Notes: a model not told the origin generated them from the sequence alone. A DNA stretch of 64,000 nt from Actinoplanes sandaracinus (GCF_030009775.1 NZ_JASCTH010000008.1:228589-292588); one strand, 5' to 3'. Positions 16,080 through 24,360 are shown, counted from the first letter of the stretch. Numbers and translations: made by a program.

Positions 16080-16502
16080 ATGGCGACGGTTACGCTGACC
16101 GCAGCGAACTTCGACGAGGTCACCAGTAAGGACGGCATCGTCCTGGTCGACTTCTGGGCCAGCTGGTGCGGGCCCTGCGTCCGCTTCGCACCGACCTACG
16201 AGCGCTCCTCGGAGAAGCACCCCGACATCGCCTTCGGCAAGGTCGACACGGAGGCGGAGCAGCTCCTGGCGGCCAAGTTCGACATCCGGTCGATCCCCAC
16301 GATCATGGCGATCCGCGACGGCATCGTGGTCTTCTCCCAGCCCGGCGCGCTTCCCGAGTCGGCTTTGGAGAGCCTGATCGAGAAGGTGCAGGAGCTCGAC
16401 ATGAACGAGGTGCGTGACCAGATGTCCGCACACAGCAAGGCGGCACACGGCGACTCCGCCGAGGCGCCGGCCCAGGACCAGCCGGCCACCGCGCGCGGCT
16501 GA
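16080..16502 (+). CDS. Thioredoxin with C-terminal extension
   Basis: 140-residue cytosolic thioredoxin that reduces protein disulfides. The active site is FWASWCGPCVRFAP (CGPC at about residues 32-35), and the cis-Pro loop reads SIPTIMAIRDG. The thioredoxin fold ends near residue 108. A further 30 residues (Ala/Gln/Ser-rich) extend beyond the usual length of about 107 and look disordered. GGAGG lies 4-5 bases before the ATG at 16080 and rules out longer starts. A good terminator follows. It has a promoter region of nearly 500 bases to itself, shared with the divergent SpoU gene, and no thioredoxin reductase next to it. Confidence 0.93.
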   Translation: MATVTLTAANFDEVTSKDGIVLVDFWASWCGPCVRFAPTYERSSEKHPDIAFGKVDTEAEQLLAAKFDIRSIPTIMAIRDGIVVFSQPGALPESALESLIEKVQELDMNEVRDQMSAHSKAAHGDSAEAPAQDQPATARG

Positions 16503-16516
16503 CCAGCGACGCAGAG

Positions 16517-16549
16517 GGCCCGTGGACCGGTTCGGTCCGCGGGCCTTTT
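16517..16549 (+). terminator. Rho-independent terminator after thioredoxin
   Basis: Twelve-base stem (GGCCCGTGGACC pairing with GGTCCGCGGGCC, one G-T wobble), 5-base loop, then TTTT. It begins 15 bases after the thioredoxin stop. Confidence 0.9.
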
Positions 16550-16598
16550 CGTGTGGCCTCCTTTGTGTACACCTGTTCGAGGAAAGCCATGGACAGGC

Positions 16599-16614
16599 CC
16601 TAGAACGTGTGTTC
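16599..16614. promoter_or_regulatory. SOS box (LexA operator)
   Basis: TAGAACGTGTGTTCGA matches the actinobacterial LexA site TCGAAC-N4-GTTCGA at 11 of 12 defined positions. It ends 11 bases before the ATG of the radical SAM gene, so bound LexA would cover the promoter or start. Confidence 0.85.
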
Positions 16615-16625
16615 GAATACGTGCC

Positions 16626-18575
16626 ATGCGATGGTCCCACCTGTCGGCTCGGCCCGGCGACTCGCTCTCCGACAGGGCGGCGCCGGCGGCCCCACCCCTG
16701 CCGCTGGCGCTGCCCGGCGCGACCGTCCGCACCTTCGACACACCCGGCTTCGCGGGGATGACGTTCTACGAGATCCGCGCGAAATCCCTGATCAACCGGG
16801 TCCCCGGGGCGTCGCGGGTGCCGTTCGAGTGGACCCTCAACCCCTACCGCGGCTGCTCGCACGCCTGCACGTACTGCCTGGCCGGTGACACGCCGATCCT
16901 GCTCGCCGACGGTTCCACCCGGCCGCTGGCCCAGATCCGGCCCGGCGACACCGTGATGGGGACCATGGGGGCGGGCGCCCATCGGCGTTATGTGCCGACC
17001 ACCGTCCTCGACCACTGGGCCACCAGCAAGCCCGCCTTCCGCGTCACCCTGGCCGACGGCACGCGCCTGGTCTCCAGCGGAGATCATCGCTTCCTCACCG
17101 ACCGCGGGTGGCGGCATGTCAGCCCCGCCGAGCCACACCTGCCGGCCCTGGCCGTCGGCGACCTGATGTTCGGGGTGGGCCGCTTCGCCGAGCCGCCCAA
17201 GGAGTCGCCCGACTATCAGGCCGGATTCGTCTGCGGTCTGGTCCGCGGCGACGCGTCCGGCGCCGGTGTGGCCGCCGAGAGCGACGCCTGGATCCGGGCC
17301 GACGGCTACCTCGACGACGTCTCCCTCACCGAGGCGGTGCGCTGGCCCGATCTGCCGGCCGGTGACTGGTTCCGGGGCTTCCTGGCCGGCGCCTTCGGCG
17401 CGGTCGGCCGCACCGACCGCCTGGCCGTGGTCTTCGAGAGCGGCGACCCGGCCTACCTGCGGCGGGTGGCGCACGCGCTCACCCACCTGGGCCTGATCGC
17501 CCGTGGTCCCGGCCGCGTCCGGCCCGGTTCCCTCGGCCGGGTCCAGACCGAGCGCCACCTCGACGCCGCGCTGCGTTTCCGGCATCTGACCGGCGCCTCG
17601 ATGGGCCCGCTGGACGCCTCCGGGGTGGGCGTGCGCCACGAGCGGCGGCTCGCGGTGGCCGACATCGAGGACCTCGGTTTGACCCTCCCGCTGTTCGACA
17701 TCTCGACCGGCACCGGTGACTTCATCGCCGACGGTGTGGTCAGCCACAACTGCTTCGCCCGCAACACCCACACCTATCTCGACCTCGACGCCGGCCACGA
17801 CTTCGACACCCGGGTGGTGGTGAAGGTGAACGCCGGCGAGCTGATCCGCCGCGAACTCGCCGACCCACGCTGGACCGGCGCACCGGTCGCGATGGGCACC
17901 AACGTCGACGTCTATCAGCGGGCCGAGGGCCGTTACCGGTTGATGCCGGAGATCCTGGCAGCGCTGCGCGACCACGCCAACCCGTTCTCGATCCTGACCA
18001 AGGGCACGCTGATCCTGCGCGATCTCGGGCTCCTCCGGCAGGCGGCCGAGGTGACCCGGGTGAGCCTGGCCTTCTCGGTCGGCTTCGTCGACGAGACTGT
18101 CTGGCGCTCGGCCGAGCCCGGCGCCCCGAGCCCGCGCCGCCGCCTGGAGGCGGTCCGCCGGCTGACCGACGCCGGGTTCGAGGTCGCGGTCCTGATGGCG
18201 CCGATCCTGCCCGGCCTCACCGACACCGAGGAGTCGATCGACGAGACCGTGGCCGCGGTCGCGGCGGCCGGAGCGACCGGCGTGACACCACTCCCGCTGC
18301 ATCTGCGGCCCGGCGCCCGCGAGTGGTACGCGGCTTGGATCGCCCGGGAGCACCCCCGTCTCCAGCCCCGCTACCGGGAACTCTTCGGCAACGGCTCCTA
18401 CCTGCCACGCGCCTACCAGGACGAGATCAACGCCCGGGTCCGGATGGCGGCCCGCCGGCACGGCCTGCACCGCCCCGCGCCGGCCACGGCCCGCGGGGAG
18501 ACCGGCACCGGCGCGCGGCCCGGTCCGGTCGCCCCGGCCCGCGCCGCCCACACCGACCAGTTGACCCTGCTGTGA
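16626..18575 (+). CDS. Intein-containing Rv2578c-family radical SAM protein (SplB-like)
   Basis: 649-residue precursor. The extein (about 357 residues after splicing) is a radical SAM enzyme of the SplB/DNA repair photolyase-like group (COG1533). YRGCSHACTY joined to CFARNTH restores the CX3CX2C cluster motif, followed by KVNAGELIRREL and LAFSVGFVDE typical of Rv2578c. A 292-residue intein interrupts it between residues 83 and 376. The start at ATG 16626 gives MRWSHLSAR, like the MRWAR start of Rv2578c. The SOS box 11 bases upstream predicts induction by DNA damage, which fits a repair role. The actual lesion or substrate is not known. The last 40 residues are low-complexity Ala/Gly/Pro. Confidence 0.92.
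   Translation: MRWSHLSARPGDSLSDRAAPAAPPLPLALPGATVRTFDTPGFAGMTFYEIRAKSLINRVPGASRVPFEWTLNPYRGCSHACTYCLAGDTPILLADGSTRPLAQIRPGDTVMGTMGAGAHRRYVPTTVLDHWATSKPAFRVTLADGTRLVSSGDHRFLTDRGWRHVSPAEPHLPALAVGDLMFGVGRFAEPPKESPDYQAGFVCGLVRGDASGAGVAAESDAWIRADGYLDDVSLTEAVRWPDLPAGDWFRGFLAGAFGAVGRTDRLAVVFESGDPAYLRRVAHALTHLGLIARGPGRVRPGSLGRVQTERHLDAALRFRHLTGASMGPLDASGVGVRHERRLAVADIEDLGLTLPLFDISTGTGDFIADGVVSHNCFARNTHTYLDLDAGHDFDTRVVVKVNAGELIRRELADPRWTGAPVAMGTNVDVYQRAEGRYRLMPEILAALRDHANPFSILTKGTLILRDLGLLRQAAEVTRVSLAFSVGFVDETVWRSAEPGAPSPRRRLEAVRRLTDAGFEVAVLMAPILPGLTDTEESIDETVAAVAAAGATGVTPLPLHLRPGAREWYAAWIAREHPRLQPRYRELFGNGSYLPRAYQDEINARVRMAARRHGLHRPAPATARGETGTGARPGPVAPARAAHTDQLTLL
16875..17750 (+). other. Intein with degenerate LAGLIDADG endonuclease
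   Basis: In-frame protein intron of 292 residues (precursor residues 84-375). It begins with Cys1 (CLAGDTPILLADG, block A), has the block B His in SSGDHRFLT, and ends with block F/G DISTGTGDFIADGVVSHN, followed by Cys+1 (CFAR). Splicing residues Cys1, His, terminal His-Asn and Cys+1 are all present, so splicing should work. The endonuclease blocks are worn: FVCGLVRGDAS keeps an acidic residue in the first motif, but FLAGAFGAVG has lost the Asp pair of the second, so homing activity is probably dead. Confidence 0.93.
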
Positions 18576-18680
18576 CGGCGCTGACCGGCCCTCCCACGGT
18601 GGCTGCCGCCCGTTCAGCGCCACCGGGCCACGCCGCACCAGGGCGGCCACACCCGGCCGAACCACCAGGTCGGACCACAC

Positions 18681-18850
18681 GCCGCCAGGCACCGTCCGGC
18701 CGGGCCGCACCCGCCACGCACCGCCAGGGCCGGGCCACACGCCGCCAGGCACCGCCAAGCTGGCCCGCACCCCGCCAGGCACCGCCAAGCTGGCCCGCAC
18801 CCCGCCAGGCACCGCCAGGCCGGCCCGCACATCGCCAGGCACCGTCCGGC
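18681..18850. repeat. Tandem 30-bp repeats
   Basis: Five full units beginning at 18681, 18711, 18741, 18771 and 18801 and a partial sixth at 18831, sharing the core GCCAGGCACCGCCAAGCTGG with variation; a worn copy may precede at 18651. They fill most of the 322-base gap between the radical SAM and CoA-binding genes. Because 30 is a multiple of 3, every frame reads as repeated peptide, but there is no start with a ribosome site, so I treat it as non-coding. Confidence 0.9.
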
Positions 18851-18885
18851 GGGGTTCGAGCGATTTCGGCGATCGGGAGCGCGGC

Positions 18886-18891
18886 TAGAGT
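18886..18891 (+). promoter_or_regulatory. Putative leaderless -10 element
   Basis: TAGAGT followed by 6 bases and the ATG at 18898, with no ribosome site. The same layout recurs at 24415, 26234, 44272 and 62722. Confidence 0.5.
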
Positions 18892-18897
18892 TGCCGG

Positions 18898-19305
18898 ATG
18901 CGGAGTGCCCAGCAGATCCTCGCCGAGGCGAGCGTCATCGCGGTGGTCGGAGCGTCCCGCGACGCCCACAAGCCGGCCCATACGGTGCCGTTGCAGATGC
19001 TTCAGCACGGCTGGCGGATCATCCCGGTCAATCCCTTCGTGGACGAGGTCTTCGGCGTCCCGACGGTGCCCACGCTGGCCGACATCGGCGAGCCCGTCGA
19101 CCTGGTGAACGTGTTCCGGCCGGCACGCGACGCCGTGGAGGTGGTCCGGCAGGCCATCGCCGTCGAGGCGCCCGCGGTGTGGCTGCAGAGCGGCATCGTC
19201 TCGGCTGAGGCCCGGCGGCTCGCCGAGGAGGCCGGGCTCGACTATGTCGAGGACAGGTGCCTCGCCGTCGAGCGCGCGGTCGGCCGCCTCACCAGGCGGT
19301 CCTGA
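18898..19305 (+). CDS. CoA-binding domain protein (YccU type)
   Basis: 135-residue single-domain Rossmann protein of the CoA-binding family (PF13380-like), related to the N-terminal domain of succinyl-CoA synthetase alpha. Seen: IAVVGASRDAHKPAHTVPLQML (nucleotide loop with the family's ASRD..K motif), IIPVNPFVDEVFGVPTVPTL, VDLVNVFRPA and VWLQSGIVSAEARRLAEEAG, ending in the conserved EDRCLAVE. The Cys in DRCL is conserved in the family. Its physiological role is unknown. It stands alone, probably translated from a leaderless mRNA. Confidence 0.92.
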   Translation: MRSAQQILAEASVIAVVGASRDAHKPAHTVPLQMLQHGWRIIPVNPFVDEVFGVPTVPTLADIGEPVDLVNVFRPARDAVEVVRQAIAVEAPAVWLQSGIVSAEARRLAEEAGLDYVEDRCLAVERAVGRLTRRS

Positions 19306-19523
19306 GCCCGCAAAAGCTGTGCGAGGAAGACCACGGGGCCACGGGACTTGGCAGGACCGGCAAAGATGGGGGCTGCCCCGGCCCACGGTTCAGGAAGCGG
19401 CCGAGAGCCACCGGCCACCACCACGACCACATGCGATACCACCGTCACACCCGTGACGGCCCTTTATCGCTGTCTGCCTCGGCCACCGGAATGTACGGTG
19501 CGAGGACTCAAGGAGGACGTCCC

Positions 19524-20075
19524 ATGACCTACCCCCCGGCCGACGGCACGCCGGATCCGTACCAGCCGTCGCAGCCACCACCCAGCGACCCGACTCTTCA
19601 CTACCCGCCGCCCTACACTCCGCCGCCGTCGAGCCCGGCGCCCTTCAGCGGTGCGGGTTACCCGCCGCCGCCGCCGAACCCGGCGCCGTCCAGCGGTGCG
19701 GGTTACCCACCGCCGCCCGGCTACCCGGCCGGTCCGCCGGTGGACAAGTCGCCGTTCGGTGACCAGGGTCAGTTCGGCGCTCCCGGTTACGGTGGCGGCC
19801 CGGGTTACGGCACTCCGTACCCGAATCAGGTGATGCCGACGAACACGATGGCGATCCTGGCGCTGGTGTTCGCCTTCGTCTTCTGCCCCGCCGCGATCGT
19901 CTTCGGCCATATCGCGAAGAAGCAGATCGCGCGCACCGGGGAGCAGGGCAGCGGGCTCGCCACGGCCGGCCTCATCCTGGGCTACATCTTCACGACGATC
20001 ATGGTGCTCTACTGCGCCGCGGTCGGAGTGGCCATCGCCTACGGCATCAACGAGGGCAACACTTCCGGCTACTGA
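19524..20075 (+). CDS. DUF4190 membrane protein with Pro/Gly/Tyr-rich N-terminus
   Basis: 183 residues. The first 105 are Pro, Gly, Tyr and Ser in short repeats (for example SSGAGYPPPPGY) and are surely disordered and cytoplasmic. The last 75 form two membrane helices (MAILALVFAFVFCPAAIVFGH and LATAGLILGYIFTTIMVLYCAAVGVAI) joined by the hallmark IAKKQIARTGEQGSGLATAG loop of DUF4190. AAGGAGG lies 7 bases before the ATG at 19524. The function of DUF4190 is unknown; proteins of this layout are multi-copy in actinobacteria. Confidence 0.88.
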   Translation: MTYPPADGTPDPYQPSQPPPSDPTLHYPPPYTPPPSSPAPFSGAGYPPPPPNPAPSSGAGYPPPPGYPAGPPVDKSPFGDQGQFGAPGYGGGPGYGTPYPNQVMPTNTMAILALVFAFVFCPAAIVFGHIAKKQIARTGEQGSGLATAGLILGYIFTTIMVLYCAAVGVAIAYGINEGNTSGY

Positions 20076-20078
20076 GAT

Positions 20079-20108
20079 CGTGCCGGCCGGAGACCACCGG
20101 CCGGCACG
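20079..20108. terminator. Bidirectional terminator hairpin
   Basis: Perfect 12-base-pair stem (CGTGCCGGCCGG) with a 6-base loop between two convergent genes, 4 bases after the DUF4190 stop and 9 bases from the SDR stop. Confidence 0.85.
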
Positions 20109-20116
20109 GACACGAC

Positions 20117-21055
20117 TCAGCGGAACTGGGCCTCGCGGACGCTGTTGCCGCCGTCGACGACCAGCATCTGGCCGGTGATGTAAGACGCGGCCGGCGAGCA
20201 CAGGAACGTGACCGCCGCGGCGACCTCGTCAGGTGTCCCAGGACGGCCGATCGGCGTGCCCAGACCCTGTTTGATCTCGGTCACCGTGGAGGCGGCCGTG
20301 TAGATCGTGCCGGGCGCGACACAGTTGACGTTGACGCCGTCGGCGACGAGTTCCATCGCGAGGGCGCGGGTCAGGCCCACCACGCCGGCCTTCGCGGCCG
20401 CGTACGCCGCCTCGGTGGGCAGCGCGTTCACCGGGCCGGCGGTGGCGGAGAGGTTGACGATCCGGCCCCAGCCCTGCTCCGCCATGCTGCCGACGAACGC
20501 GCGGCTGCACAGGAACGCGGTGCTCAGGTTGCGGTCGATCTCCGCTTTCCACTCGTCGTAGGTGAGCTGGGCCACCGGGCGGAGCACCTCGGGGCTGGCC
20601 CGGCTCGCCAGGCCCGCATTGTTGACCAGCACCTCGACGTCGCCGAGTTGGTCCGAGATGGCGTCGGCGAGCGCGCCGACCTCGGCCTCGTCGGTGAGAT
20701 CGGCCACGAAGCCGGTCACACCGAGCTCGGTGGCGCGTTCATGGATGCGGCGGGTGGTGGACACGATCGCCACCCGGGCACCGAGGTCACGCAGGCGGCG
20801 GGCCGTCGCGTACCCGATGCCGTCGGGGCTGCCGGCTCCCGTGACGAGGGCGACCTTGCCGTCCAGGCGGAGAGTGACCGGCGCGTCGCCGGACACCTCG
20901 ACCAGTTCCGCCTCGACGAGGTCCTGCATGTCGGTGCCGGCCGGGCGATCCGAGTCGGTTCCGGGGGTGCCGGAACGCGGTGGTCGGCCGGCGGCGGGGC
21001 GGGTTGTGTCGCGCCGGGACGGACTACCCCCGGTGGAACGGGCGTCGAAGACCAT
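20117..21055 (-). CDS. Short-chain dehydrogenase/reductase
   Basis: NAD(P)-dependent oxidoreductase of the classical SDR family, closest in pattern to FabG-like 3-oxoacyl reductases. Cofactor motif [15 protein letters not shown], structural NNAG, and catalytic Ser/Tyr/Lys in [24 protein letters not shown] are all present, and the C-terminus ends with the family [11 protein letters not shown]. The conserved domain begins about 65 residues into the frame. The chosen start (ATG 21055, with AGGA 7 bases upstream) gives a 50-residue disordered lead. ATG at 20929 is an alternative without a ribosome site. No pathway genes are nearby, so the substrate is unknown. Confidence 0.85.
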   Translation of the reverse strand: MVFDARSTGGSPSRRDTTRPAAGRPPRSGTPGTDSDRPAGTDMQDLVEAELVEVSGDAPVTLRLDGKVALVTGAGSPDGIGYATARRLRDLGARVAIVSTTRRIHERATELGVTGFVADLTDEAEVGALADAISDQLGDVEVLVNNAGLASRASPEVLRPVAQLTYDEWKAEIDRNLSTAFLCSRAFVGSMAEQGWGRIVNLSATAGPVNALPTEAAYAAAKAGVVGLTRALAMELVADGVNVNCVAPGTIYTAASTVTEIKQGLGTPIGRPGTPDEVAAAVTFLCSPAASYITGQMLVVDGGNSVREAQFR

Positions 21056-21163
21056 GCGGCGATCCTGCCTGCTCCGGGAGGCCGGGGCAAACATCGCGTC
21101 ACCGTGGCGTTCGCGGCGACCCCAATCCGACAGGCGGAAAGAGGGGTCCGAAGCGGCCGGAAA

Positions 21164-21781
21164 TCAGTTCGTGGGCAGCGGCCGGACAGGCCCTTCTTCG
21201 ACGATGACCAGCGGCGCTTCGTCGCCGTAGCGGTCCCGGAAACCCCGGCGCGCCGAGTCCGGGTCGCGGGTTCCGACCTCCACACCCGCACCATCGTGGC
21301 GACTACCGACCGTGGTGATCCGGGTGCCCTGAGACGTCCAGTAGGGCAGATCGGCCACCACCCGGTCGTGCCACTCGGTGAGTTCCGCCGCGCCGTGGGC
21401 GGCATCCCGCACCACGATGCAGGAGTCCTCGGCGCTGCCGCGGATGAAGTCGTCGAAAGCCGCCGACGGTACGCGGTACACGATCGCCCGCACCTTCGCC
21501 TGATCGACCTCGATCCCGGCGAAGCTATCGGCGAACCGCTCGCGCCCGCCACGGTCGATCCGCTCCATCGCGGCGGCGAGCCGCGGCGGCGTCACCGGAA
21601 CCCGGCGACCCCCGGACGTCGTGTACTGCGCCGGGCGGCTGAACTCGCACCCAGCGGTGCGCCAGCCGCCGGTCAGCCCGGTCCGCTGCGCCGAATCGTC
21701 GCCGCCGCCCTCGCCGCAGCCGGGGACGGTCATGACGAACACTCCGGCGAGCAGCAGCCGGACCACTCGTTCGCGATGCAT
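21164..21781 (-). CDS. Secreted lipoprotein, unknown function
   Basis: 205-residue protein with a type II signal peptide: MHRERVVRLLLAGVFVMTVPGC, lipobox VPGC with the acylated Cys at residue 22. The mature part contains TAGCEFSRPAQYTTSGG, VRAIVYRVPSAAFDDFIRGS and EDSCIVVRD, so two further Cys may form a disulfide. No family is recognised. GGGGG lies 5 bases before the ATG at 21781. It is located between an SDR gene and an EamA transporter on the same strand, without overlap. It is predicted to sit on the outer face of the cytoplasmic membrane. Confidence 0.78.
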   Translation of the reverse strand: MHRERVVRLLLAGVFVMTVPGCGEGGGDDSAQRTGLTGGWRTAGCEFSRPAQYTTSGGRRVPVTPPRLAAAMERIDRGGRERFADSFAGIEVDQAKVRAIVYRVPSAAFDDFIRGSAEDSCIVVRDAAHGAAELTEWHDRVVADLPYWTSQGTRITTVGSRHDGAGVEVGTRDPDSARRGFRDRYGDEAPLVIVEEGPVRPLPTN

Positions 21782-21897
21782 GGCATCCCCCTTCAATACC
21801 CGCCCCGCCCGCCGGCCGCCAGCGGGACAGCGCCGTCGGCCGTGACAACGAGCGGCCCGGGTCGACGTTTCGTCATCGAAGGGGAGGATCAGCTCCT

Positions 21898-22803
21898 TTA
21901 CCGGCGGATTAGCTTGAAAGAGGCCTGACCGAGAATGAACACCGCGACCCCGGCCACGAGCAGCAGCAGGCCGGGAAGCGACTCCGCCCGCGGCACCTGG
22001 TCCAGCCACCACCAGGCGAGGAACGCCGCACCGGGCACCTCCAGCAGGATCAGGACGCTGACCGTGGTCGCCGAGGTGTGCTGGAGCGCGTAGTTGAACA
22101 TCGAGTGCCCCAGCAGCTGGGCGCCCGCCACGAGGCCCAGGATCGCGGCCCAGGTGCCACCGTCGTACCCGCCGAGGTCCACGTCGAAGGCCAGGCAGAC
22201 GGCGAGCAGCACGACCGCGCAGGTGCCGTAGCAGATCCAGGTGTAGGTGGTGGTGCTCAGCTCCACCCGGGCCCGCTCGCCGAGCGCCGTGTAGACCGCC
22301 GCCGCCATCGCACCGAGCAGAGCCAGCACGTCGGCGAACACGGCCTGCGCGGACACGCCGACGTCCACCCCGGTCGCCCAGGCCGCCCCGGCCACCGCGA
22401 GTCCGATTCCGATCCACCCGGCCGCCGGCAGGCGCCGGCCCTGTGCCGCCGCGATCAGCCCCTGCCACACCGGCTGGGTGGCGACCAGGGCGGTCGCGGT
22501 GGCCACTGAGCCCAGTTGCACGCTCGGCATCCAGGTGGCGAAGTGTGCGGCCAGCGTCAGCCCGGCCAGCACGCTGAACACCCCGGCCGGACCGCGGGCC
22601 GCCCGTCGCACCTCGGCCCGGCGCGGGCCCAGCGCGATCGGGGTGAGGACCACGACGGCGATCCCGTTGCGCCAGAACGCGATCGCCAGGGCCGGGGCGG
22701 CCGCGAACGCGATCAGCGGCGCCGACGACGACACGGCCAGGACCGCGACGGTCAGCGCCAGGGCGGTCGGCGCGGCCACTTGGGCTGATGAACGCACATT
22801 CAT
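21898..22803 (-). CDS. EamA/DMT-family transporter
   Basis: 301-residue drug/metabolite transporter with about ten membrane helices arranged as two EamA repeats. The first spans the N-terminal half (WRNGIAVVVLTPIAL, VLAGLTLAAHFATWMPSVQLGS and ATALVATQPVWQGLIAA). The second includes LGHSMFNYALQHTSATTVSVLILLEVPGAAFLAW. These helix-4-type motifs (TSA..VSVL..LEVP) are typical of the family. It is expected to export a small metabolite or amino acid; the substrate is not predictable. It is divergent from the HAD gene. Confidence 0.9.
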   Translation of the reverse strand: MNVRSSAQVAAPTALALTVAVLAVSSSAPLIAFAAAPALAIAFWRNGIAVVVLTPIALGPRRAEVRRAARGPAGVFSVLAGLTLAAHFATWMPSVQLGSVATATALVATQPVWQGLIAAAQGRRLPAAGWIGIGLAVAGAAWATGVDVGVSAQAVFADVLALLGAMAAAVYTALGERARVELSTTTYTWICYGTCAVVLLAVCLAFDVDLGGYDGGTWAAILGLVAGAQLLGHSMFNYALQHTSATTVSVLILLEVPGAAFLAWWWLDQVPRAESLPGLLLLVAGVAVFILGQASFKLIRR

Positions 22804-22937
22804 CCCCGGCCATCGCTTCTTGCGCGGTCGTGCCGCACAGTTTGCGACTGTCTATTGGCGGACAGTGACGGAGTCGATACAGTCACCGACGGCTCCTCGC
22901 CTGTTTCAAACTTTCGATGCCCTGGAGGCCGATTTAC

Positions 22938-23636
22938 ATGCCCGCGTACCGTGCGGTCGTGTTTGACTTTTTCGGCACATTGACCCGGTCTGTGCAGCGC
23001 GGTCCTCAGCACGCCGCCATCGCCCGGTCTCTCGGCGCCGATCCGGAGGCCGTGACCGGCGTCCTCGACCGCACGTTCCGCGCCCGTGCCTGCGGCCGGT
23101 ACGGGTCCGCCGAGGCCACCCTCCGCTGGGTGATCGAGCAGGCCGGCGGCCGCCCACGCCCCGGCGCCATCCGTGCCGCCATGCCGGCCCGTGTCGACGC
23201 CCTGCGCGCCGACACCCAGCTGCGACCGGATGCGATCAGCGCCCTCACCGCCATCCGCAGCCGTGGCGTGCGCACCGCCGTGGTCAGTGACTGCACCCAC
23301 GAACTCCCCGCCTTCCTGCCCGGTCTCCCGGTGGCGCCGCTGCTGGACGCTCAGATCTACTCGGTCGAGCTGGGCGTCTGCAAACCGGACCCGGAGATCT
23401 ACCTCGCCGCCTGCGACCGGCTCGGCGTGGCCCCGGAGGACTGCCTCTACGTCGGCGACGGCGGCAGCCACGAACTCACCGGTGCCGCCGCCGTCGGCAT
23501 GACTCCGGTCCGGCTGGCCGCTCCCGATCTCGCCAACCATCTCGTCTTCGACGCCGACACCAACTTCGCGGGCCGCACGGTCCGCTCTCTCACCGACGTC
23601 CTCACCGTGCTCGGCCCGGTCCCCGCCCTCGTCTGA
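22938..23636 (+). CDS. HAD-superfamily phosphatase
   Basis: 232-residue HAD hydrolase of the type IA group. Motif I is VVFDFFGTLT with the second Asp replaced by Phe (DFFGT rather than DxDGT, a common variation), motif II VVSDCTHE, and motif III/IV VCKPDPEIY with YVGDGGSHELTGA. The cap lies between motifs I and II and is helical, as in the haloacid dehalogenase/phosphoglycolate phosphatase branch. GGAGG lies 9 bases before the ATG at 22938, which is preferred over an upstream ATG at 22917. The substrate is unknown. It is followed closely by a small conserved gene on the same strand. Confidence 0.88.
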   Translation: MPAYRAVVFDFFGTLTRSVQRGPQHAAIARSLGADPEAVTGVLDRTFRARACGRYGSAEATLRWVIEQAGGRPRPGAIRAAMPARVDALRADTQLRPDAISALTAIRSRGVRTAVVSDCTHELPAFLPGLPVAPLLDAQIYSVELGVCKPDPEIYLAACDRLGVAPEDCLYVGDGGSHELTGAAAVGMTPVRLAAPDLANHLVFDADTNFAGRTVRSLTDVLTVLGPVPALV

Positions 23637-23735
23637 CCCGGTGTGGGCGGGCGCGTGCCGCTGCCCCTCTCCGGTCGCACATTCGCTCGAGCGGCGGGCG
23701 GGGTGCCGGCGGGTGTGGCGTGGGAGGATCGGACG

Positions 23736-24230
23736 GTGAGTTCTGGGGTGCTGGAAGAGGCGATCAAGAAGGCGGCCATCGCCTGGATCTCGGTGGCGGA
23801 CGGGCCCGCCTACGCGCTCTGGTGCATGCCGGTCGAGACCTCGCTGATGGTCGTCAGCGGGCCCGGCGAGCAGTTCGCTGCGGGGCTCGCCGAGGCGCAG
23901 CGGGCCACGGTCCGGCTGCGCGGCGACCACGGTGGCCTGATCGTCCTGGCCGAGGCCACCGTGACACGGCTGGTCCCGGGCAGCGACGAGTGGAACGAGA
24001 TCGCCCCGCAGGTCGCCGCCAAACGGCTCAACGCGTCCGGCTCGGCCGACGAGGTCGTCGCCCGCTGGGCCGCCGACGGTTGCGCCCTGGTGCGCCTGAC
24101 GCCCGCCGCCGAGACCGCGGTCGGATCCGCCGGTGTTCCGGCCGAGTCCCATGCCGGGCCGCCCCGGGAGACCCCGGCGCGCGTCGAGACCCGTCGCCCC
24201 TTCCGCCTTCACCGGGTCCGCAAGCGCTGA
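23736..24230 (+). CDS. Conserved hypothetical, possibly split-barrel fold
   Basis: 164-residue protein starting at GTG 23736, with GGGAGG 8 bases upstream. The body (AAIAWISVADGPAYALWCMPVE, SLMVVSGPGEQ and LIVLAEATVTRLVPGSDEWNEIAPQVAAKRLN) has the strand pattern and the W..IAP.V.AKRLN segment of pyridoxamine-phosphate-oxidase-like FMN proteins, but the motif match is weak. After residue 135 the tail is basic and probably disordered. I cannot assign a function. It may share a transcript with the HAD gene, since the gap is 99 bases on the same strand. Confidence 0.6.
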   Translation: MSSGVLEEAIKKAAIAWISVADGPAYALWCMPVETSLMVVSGPGEQFAAGLAEAQRATVRLRGDHGGLIVLAEATVTRLVPGSDEWNEIAPQVAAKRLNASGSADEVVARWAADGCALVRLTPAAETAVGSAGVPAESHAGPPRETPARVETRRPFRLHRVRKR

Positions 24231-24360
24231 CCGGCCCGCAGTGGCGGCGGGGCGGGCGTCTCCGAACGGTGGAACTCCCGGGCCGGCACGCGGGTGCGCC
24301 GCATGAGCGTTTCTGGCCGCCGAGCACCGCGGCAAGCGGTTTACCGGTCCGTGGCCGATC

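Noticed and set aside
18614-18832. Cys/Trp-rich repeated peptide (CGPAWRCLA units) on the minus strand
   Set aside because: A 30-base DNA repeat gives periodic peptide in every frame; there is no ribosome site and no conserved start.
15936-18842. 968-codon minus-strand frame with repeated peptide at its start
   Set aside because: It is antisense to thioredoxin and the intein-bearing gene. The peptide repeats come from the 30-bp DNA repeats.
21164-22813. 549-codon minus-strand frame covering the lipoprotein and the EamA gene
   Set aside because: Only the last 205 codons look like a protein (lipoprotein with ribosome site at 21781). The rest is out of frame with the transporter.
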